A DNA stretch of 64,000 nucleotides. Origin: Dakarella massiliensis (GTDB lineage Bacteria; Pseudomonadota; Gammaproteobacteria; Burkholderiales; Burkholderiaceae_F). A program made the position numbers and the translations under genes. Below the pieces are notes generated by a model, which saw only the letters and a list, made by a program, of their open reading frames with translations, was not told the origin of the DNA and did not search any database. Where the stretch lies: positions 186,001 to 250,000 of the forward strand of contig NZ_CVTY01000006.1 in NCBI RefSeq assembly GCF_001182045.1. Direction: 5' to 3'. Within the stretch, counting starts at the first letter, position 1, and every line of letters starts with the position of its first letter. Below, one piece after another: positions 59,418 through 64,000 of the stretch.

Positions 59418-59981
59418 TCAATTGTCCTCTGCTCGGATGGCAATCTTTTCCGTGGTCACCAGTCGGGGTGCCGCACCGGAAAGCGTCCGGAGAATAGTGA
59501 TGAGCGGTGCGTAAGGGTGCTTCCGGTCGATGAAGCGGCGTTCCATCATGCGAAGGACACCGCCCACCTCGGCGAGAACCCGCTTGGCGTCCTCTTCAGT
59601 CGGCTGCGCCGACACGAATTCGAGGAAGAGCGGGACGTAGTCCGGAAGCTCAGAGGCGCTGCAGTCCATGCCGCTTGCAGCGTAGCTCTCGCGAAGGTCC
59701 TCCATCGCCTGACCCCGGTCACGGTTCGTGCCGTAGACGAAGTCAAAGAGATAGAGGCTCTCGGCGGAGTTTGAGTCAAAGAGACTCGAATACTCCGCCT
59801 GCCATTCGCGAAGCGACTTAAAACCCCTGGCCCAGGAGAGGAAGGTGCCGAGCGGCGACTCGGGACCCGTTTCCGTGATCCCTTCCGCCTTAACGAGCGG
59901 CTCCACTTCTCCCAGGTTTTCCCACAGCTCCTGCTCGGGATAATCGAGAAGAGATGAGAGAATTCGGTAGGTTTTGATCAT
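59418..59981 (-). CDS. narJ: Nitrate reductase assembly chaperone NarJ
   Basis: The 187-residue cytosolic TorD-family chaperone helps insert the molybdenum cofactor into NarG and holds NarGH before membrane attachment. Typical phrases are ILSSLLDYPEQELWENL at the start, the acidic AEYSSLFDSNSAESLYLF and DYVPLFLEFVSAQP in the middle. It lies 12 bases after narH and directly before narI. Confidence 0.92.
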   Translation of the reverse strand: MIKTYRILSSLLDYPEQELWENLGEVEPLVKAEGITETGPESPLGTFLSWARGFKSLREWQAEYSSLFDSNSAESLYLFDFVYGTNRDRGQAMEDLRESYAASGMDCSASELPDYVPLFLEFVSAQPTEEDAKRVLAEVGGVLRMMERRFIDRKHPYAPLITILRTLSGAAPRLVTTEKIAIRAEDN

Positions 59982-59993
59982 ACGATCGCCTCT

Positions 59994-61448
59994 TTAGAGG
60001 CCTCCGAAGAGACCGTTTTCCTTTTCTTCACCTTCAAAACCGAGACCGGTGCGGAGAGCGAAGAGTTCCGCTTCCTCACGGACCGCGGGAGCCGTCGGGA
60101 TCACGAAGCGATCCTTGTAGTCGGCGATCGCGAGGAGCTTATACATCGCGGTGAGTTCCTCAGGCGTGACACCGGCCTTTTCGAGGATGTCCGGAGAGAT
60201 CTCGTCGCCGAGCGTCTTCCCGCGCATGTAGATACGGAGCGCGACGAGCTTCCCGAGGGCTTCACGGATCACCTTCTGGTCACCGGCGGTGAGGAGGCGG
60301 GCGAGGTACTCAAGCGGAATACGCATGTCGTCGATGCCGGCGAAGAACTGCTCCGGCACGTCCTGGTGGCCGAGCGGAGAGAGCGGCGGAACGTACCACA
60401 CCATCGGGAGCGTCCGGTATTCCGGATGCAGCGGGAAGGCGATCTTCCACTCCTTCATGAGCTTATAGGTCGGAGAGTTCTGGGCCGCGTCGATGAAGTT
60501 CTGCGACACACCGTCGCGGAGCGCGGCACGCTGCACTTCAGGATCGAACGGGTCGAGAATCAGGTCGAGCTGACGCTCATAGAGTTCGTTCTCGGGAGCG
60601 GCGGAGTAAGCCTCGATCTTCTCAGCGTCGAACAGCACGACACCGAGGTAGCGGACACGGCCGACGCAGGATTCGCTGCAGATCGTCGGTTCGCCGGACT
60701 CGATACGCGGGTAGCAGAAGATGCACTTCTCGGACTTGTTGCGGGCCGGGTTGAAGTTGATCTTCTTGTACGGGCAGGCGGAGATGCACTGACGCCAGCC
60801 GCGGCACTTATCCTGATCGATCAGCACCACGCCATCTTCGCTGCGCTTATAGATCGCGCCGCTCGGGCAGGAGGCCGCGCAGGACGGATGCAGGCAGTGC
60901 TCGCAGAGACGCGGCAGATAGAACATGAAGGAGGCTTCGAACTCTTCGTAGCCCACGGTGTCCGTGCCCTTGAGGTTCGGGTCAGCGGAACGGGCGGCGA
61001 AGGGGCCGGCGAGGTTATCTTCCCAGTTCGGGCCGTCTTCGACCTTGTCCATCCGCTTCCCGGTCGCGATCGAGTACGGACGCGCGGTCGGGGCGGTCTT
61101 GCGGCGGAGGCTCTGCTTCAGGGTGTCGAAGTCGAACGTGAAGGGTTCGTAGTAATCCTTCACTTCCGGCTGACGCGGGGAGCTGAAGAGCTTGCCAAGG
61201 ATCGTCGGACGGCTGCCGTGACGCAGCACCGCCTTCCCGTCCTTCACTTCCCAGCCGCCCTGCCACTTCTCCTGGTCTTCCCACTTCTTCGGGTAACCAA
61301 TGCCGGGCTTCGTTTCGACGTTATTGAACCAGGCGTATTCCATACCCTTGCGGCTGGTCCAGACGTTCTTGCAAGTGACCGAGCAGGTGAGGCAGCCGAT
61401 GCACTTGTCAAGGTTGATCACCATGCAGATCTGTGCTTGTACTTTCAT
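59994..61448 (-). CDS. narH: Respiratory nitrate reductase beta subunit NarH
   Basis: The 484-residue iron-sulphur subunit transfers electrons from NarI to NarG. Four Cys clusters are visible: CIGCLTCSVTCKNVW near the N-terminus, CEHCLHPSCAASCPSGAIY, CRGWRQCISACPYKK (Trp in place of one Cys, giving the [3Fe-4S] cluster as in E. coli), and CIFCYPR..CSESCVGR. Length is close to that of other NarH proteins. AAGGAC precedes the start. Confidence 0.95.
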   Translation of the reverse strand: MKVQAQICMVINLDKCIGCLTCSVTCKNVWTSRKGMEYAWFNNVETKPGIGYPKKWEDQEKWQGGWEVKDGKAVLRHGSRPTILGKLFSSPRQPEVKDYYEPFTFDFDTLKQSLRRKTAPTARPYSIATGKRMDKVEDGPNWEDNLAGPFAARSADPNLKGTDTVGYEEFEASFMFYLPRLCEHCLHPSCAASCPSGAIYKRSEDGVVLIDQDKCRGWRQCISACPYKKINFNPARNKSEKCIFCYPRIESGEPTICSESCVGRVRYLGVVLFDAEKIEAYSAAPENELYERQLDLILDPFDPEVQRAALRDGVSQNFIDAAQNSPTYKLMKEWKIAFPLHPEYRTLPMVWYVPPLSPLGHQDVPEQFFAGIDDMRIPLEYLARLLTAGDQKVIREALGKLVALRIYMRGKTLGDEISPDILEKAGVTPEELTAMYKLLAIADYKDRFVIPTAPAVREEAELFALRTGLGFEGEEKENGLFGGL

Positions 61449-61487
61449 GGTTTGTCCTTATTCTCTAAATGGTTCTCAGGTATCGGC

Positions 61488-64000
61488 TTACCACTCGACA
61501 TGGTCGAGACGGCGCAGCAGCACAAACTCATCGCGGTTCGCGCCGATCGTGCCCATGTAGTTCAGCGCGAAGGAGAACTGGGCATAGCCGCCGGCCATAT
61601 GGGTCGGCTTCGGGCAGATGCGCGAGATCGAGTTGTGGAGACCGCCGCGCTTGCCCGTCGTCGGGGAGAGCGGGACGTTCACGGTACGGCCCTGGTTGTG
61701 ATACATGTAGACCGCGCCTTCCGGGATACGCTGCGAAATGCAGGCACGGGCGATCGTCGAGCCATTCATGTTCACGGCTTCAATCCAGTCGTTGTCCTTC
61801 AGGTCGAGCTTCGCCGCGTCCGTTTCGCTGATCCAGATCACCGGGCCGCCTCGGCCGAGCGTCAGCATCACGAGGTTATCGGACCAGGTGGAGTGCGTCG
61901 TCCACTTGTTATGCGGGGTGAGGAGGTTCAGCGCGAGCGTCTTATCCTTGATGCCGAGCTTTTCCTTCATGCCGTCGATCTCGTGCTTCGCGAGCGGCGG
62001 CTTGTACCCCACAAAGCCTTCACCGAAGTCAAGCATCCAGGTGTGGTCGAGGTAGAAGCTCTGGCGGCCCGTAATGGTGCGCCACGGCATCAGGTTGTGG
62101 ACATTCACGTAGTTCGCCGTGTAAGCGACACCGCGGTCCGAAATACCCGTCCAGATCGGGGTATTGAGCGAACGGCGGGGCTGCTGCACGAGGTCGTCAT
62201 ACGTGTAGCGGGTGGAGCCCGTGCCCTTCATCATTTCTTCTTCGAACGGCATGCCGGTGAGCTTCTCAAGGCCCTTCCAGGCACGGCGTCCAGCGGCGCC
62301 GTTACCGGCCGGGTCAAACGCGAGAATCATGTTGACCGCGTTGATGTCGGTATCAAGCTTCGGAGCGCCCTTCGCGAAGCCCTCTTCCACGCGGCCATTC
62401 AGGTCGCCGAGGGTTTCGTAGTCTTCGCCCGTCTTCCAGGCGATCTGGTGCGGCGCGACGCCCTTATCGCGGAGCAGCGGGCCGACAGCCGTGAACATGT
62501 CGTAAAGGTGCGGATAGTCGCGCTTCACTACCGTGAGGTTACCCATGGTGACGCCCGGGATCGGGGTCTTGCCTTCGGTTCTCCAGTCAACCGGCTCCAT
62601 CGGAGCGGCGGGCGAGTCGTGGGCGAGCGGGGACATCATGATGTCTTCCTCAACGCCGAGGTGACCCACGCAGAGCTTCGAGAACGTACGGGCGAGATCC
62701 TTGAAGATGCGCCAGTCGGTGCGGGCTTCCCACGCCGGATCCACGGCCTTCGAGAACGGGTGGAGGAAGCAGTGCATGTCGGTCGAGCTCATGTCCGCCT
62801 TTTCGTACCAGGTGGCGGCCGGGAGCACGATATCCGAGTAGAGACCGGAGGTCGTCATGCGGAAGTCGATCGTCGTCACGAGATCGAGCTTCCCGACCGT
62901 GTCTTCGCTCTTCCACTTCGTGAAGAGCGGCAGCTCCTCACCCATCTGCTCAATGTTGTCACCGAGAACGCCGTTCTCGCTGCCGAGCAGATGCTTCATG
63001 AAGTATTCCATGCCCTTCGCGGAGCAGCCGATCAGGTTGGCGCGCCAGATGAAGAGGCACTTCGGGGAATTGCCTTCGCCGTCGATGTCTTCGCTCGCGA
63101 GGTGGAGGTTGCCGGAACCGAGCTGGTTCGCGACATAGTCACGCGGGGCGACGCCGGCCGCGTTCGCTTCGCGGACGAGGTCAAGCGGGTTGCGCTCGAA
63201 TTCCGGCTCCGTCGGCAGCCATCCCATACGCTGAGCGCGGATGTTGCAGTCGACGAGCGACATCTTGTTCCTGTCTTCCTTATGCTTCGCGAGCGGCGAG
63301 ACGAGGTCACCCGTCTTCACGCGTTCGTAACGCCACTGGTCGGCGTGCATATAGATGAAGCTCGTGGTGTTCATCTGACGGGACGGACGGATCCAGTCGA
63401 GACCGAAGGTGAGCTGAGCCCAGCCAACCTGCGGGCGGACCTTTTCCTGACCCACGTAGTGAGACCAGCCGCCGCCATTCACGCCGATCGTGCCGCAGAG
63501 CATGAGGAGGTTGATCGCCGCGCGGTACGTCATGTCGGTGTTGAACCACTGGTTCACGCCGGCGCCGATGATGATCATCGACTTGCCGCGGGTCTTCTCA
63601 GCGGTCTTCGCGAATTCGCGGGCCACATGCACGACGCGTTCGGAAGGCACACCCGTGATGATTTCCTGCCACTTCGGGGTGCAGGGGAGATCATCCGCGT
63701 AGCTGCGGGCGCAGTTCGGATCGTCGTAGCCGTTCTCAACGCCGTAGTTCGCGAGGAGCAGGTCAAACGTCGTCGCGACGAGGACCGTCTTGCCGTTCCC
63801 GAGGTCGATGCGGCGGACCGGGATCTTGTGCGAGATCAGGGAGTCGTGAGGCGTGGCAGCGAAGTTCGGGTTCTTGTACTCAGCGCCGCCGAAGTACGGG
63901 AAGAGGACTTCCACGACGTCGTCGTGATGATCCTTCTGCGAGAGCTCAGGCGTGAACTTGCGGCCGGTGCGGCAGTCTTCGTTCTTCAGGTTCCACTGAC
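61488..64000 (-). CDS. narG: Respiratory nitrate reductase alpha subunit NarG, partial
   Basis: The molybdenum catalytic subunit runs off the right edge. The frame stays open to 64000 and starts in this window with QWNLKNEDCRTGRKF, so an internal GTG at 63914 is not the true start. About 837 of some 1,240 residues are present, lacking the N-terminal iron-sulphur and first cofactor regions. IIGAGVNQWFN, GTIGVNGGGWSHYVGQEK and DIVLPAATWYEKADMSSTD are classic NarG cofactor-binding segments. It is the first gene in narGHJI order. Confidence 0.95.
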   Translation of the reverse strand, partial: QWNLKNEDCRTGRKFTPELSQKDHHDDVVEVLFPYFGGAEYKNPNFAATPHDSLISHKIPVRRIDLGNGKTVLVATTFDLLLANYGVENGYDDPNCARSYADDLPCTPKWQEIITGVPSERVVHVAREFAKTAEKTRGKSMIIIGAGVNQWFNTDMTYRAAINLLMLCGTIGVNGGGWSHYVGQEKVRPQVGWAQLTFGLDWIRPSRQMNTTSFIYMHADQWRYERVKTGDLVSPLAKHKEDRNKMSLVDCNIRAQRMGWLPTEPEFERNPLDLVREANAAGVAPRDYVANQLGSGNLHLASEDIDGEGNSPKCLFIWRANLIGCSAKGMEYFMKHLLGSENGVLGDNIEQMGEELPLFTKWKSEDTVGKLDLVTTIDFRMTTSGLYSDIVLPAATWYEKADMSSTDMHCFLHPFSKAVDPAWEARTDWRIFKDLARTFSKLCVGHLGVEEDIMMSPLAHDSPAAPMEPVDWRTEGKTPIPGVTMGNLTVVKRDYPHLYDMFTAVGPLLRDKGVAPHQIAWKTGEDYETLGDLNGRVEEGFAKGAPKLDTDINAVNMILAFDPAGNGAAGRRAWKGLEKLTGMPFEEEMMKGTGSTRYTYDDLVQQPRRSLNTPIWTGISDRGVAYTANYVNVHNLMPWRTITGRQSFYLDHTWMLDFGEGFVGYKPPLAKHEIDGMKEKLGIKDKTLALNLLTPHNKWTTHSTWSDNLVMLTLGRGGPVIWISETDAAKLDLKDNDWIEAVNMNGSTIARACISQRIPEGAVYMYHNQGRTVNVPLSPTTGKRGGLHNSISRICPKPTHMAGGYAQFSFALNYMGTIGANRDEFVLLRRLDHVEW

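Overview
The window reads as chromosomal DNA of a GC-rich, asaccharolytic gut betaproteobacterium, most likely Sutterellaceae (Sutterella/Parasutterella-like). The evidence is a Burkholderiales-type porin, respiratory nitrate reductase NarGHJI, several Tat-exported oxidoreductases, aspartate ammonia-lyase, a tetrathionate-type two-component system and many LysR and AraC regulators. This placement comes from family recognition only, not from a search. No rRNA, tRNA or CRISPR was found.

Layout. 1-5.6 kb: the start of a Sel1-family paralogue, an IS1634-like element with recognisable ends and target duplication, a flavodoxin-fold quinone reductase and a large Sel1-repeat protein. 5.9-9.1 kb: a MarR regulator with matching operators before itself and before an HlyD/ABC-2 export pair. 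9.3-14.8 kb: AzlCD, cardiolipin synthase, a highly expressed porin and a CYTH protein. 15-16.8 kb: glnK-amtB behind a probable sigma-54/NtrC promoter. 17-20.5 kb: an autotransporter with an HExxH motif, split by an in-frame amber codon. 20.5-27.2 kb: AraC regulators, an exported flavodoxin, a racemase-like protein, a U32 peptidase and a DASS carboxylate transporter, then about 800 bp without a gene that ends in an orphan terminator. 28-33.3 kb: a TtrSR-like two-component system divergent from an aconitase carrying a Tat signal peptide. 33.7-43 kb: a degenerate M20 hydrolase, two duplicated metallo-beta-lactamase-fold genes flanking a GlxA-type regulator, glycerate kinase, and a Tat flavoprotein with a tetrahaem cytochrome c. 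43-52 kb: LysR genes, aspA, a diverged aspA-like paralogue, an orphan eutH and a lipoprotein. 52-58.7 kb: an NTF2-like remnant, a DMT exporter, a frameshifted flavodoxin, a LysR/SDR pair with shared operators, a Tat PNPOx-like protein, an AraC gene, and three intergenic arrays of 7-bp repeats on a 10-bp period. 58.7-64 kb: narIJHG, with narG running off the right edge.

How the genes may work together. Several genes fit periplasmic anaerobic respiration. A periplasmic aconitase could make cis-aconitate from citrate outside the cytoplasm. A Tat flavoprotein with a tetrahaem cytochrome, whose C-terminal motif recalls tricarballylate dehydrogenase, could reduce it. A periplasmic-binding-domain histidine kinase divergent from the aconitase gene could sense the substrate. 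AspA supplies fumarate, AmtB/GlnK handle ammonium, and NarGHI provides nitrate respiration. The aconitase-to-flavoprotein link is inference.

The strongest observations are the Tat aconitase, the 10-bp-period heptamer arrays, the -1 frameshift placed exactly on a GGGAAAG slippery heptamer, the shared ATAAG-N5-CTTAT operators, and the orphan terminator ending a gene-free region.
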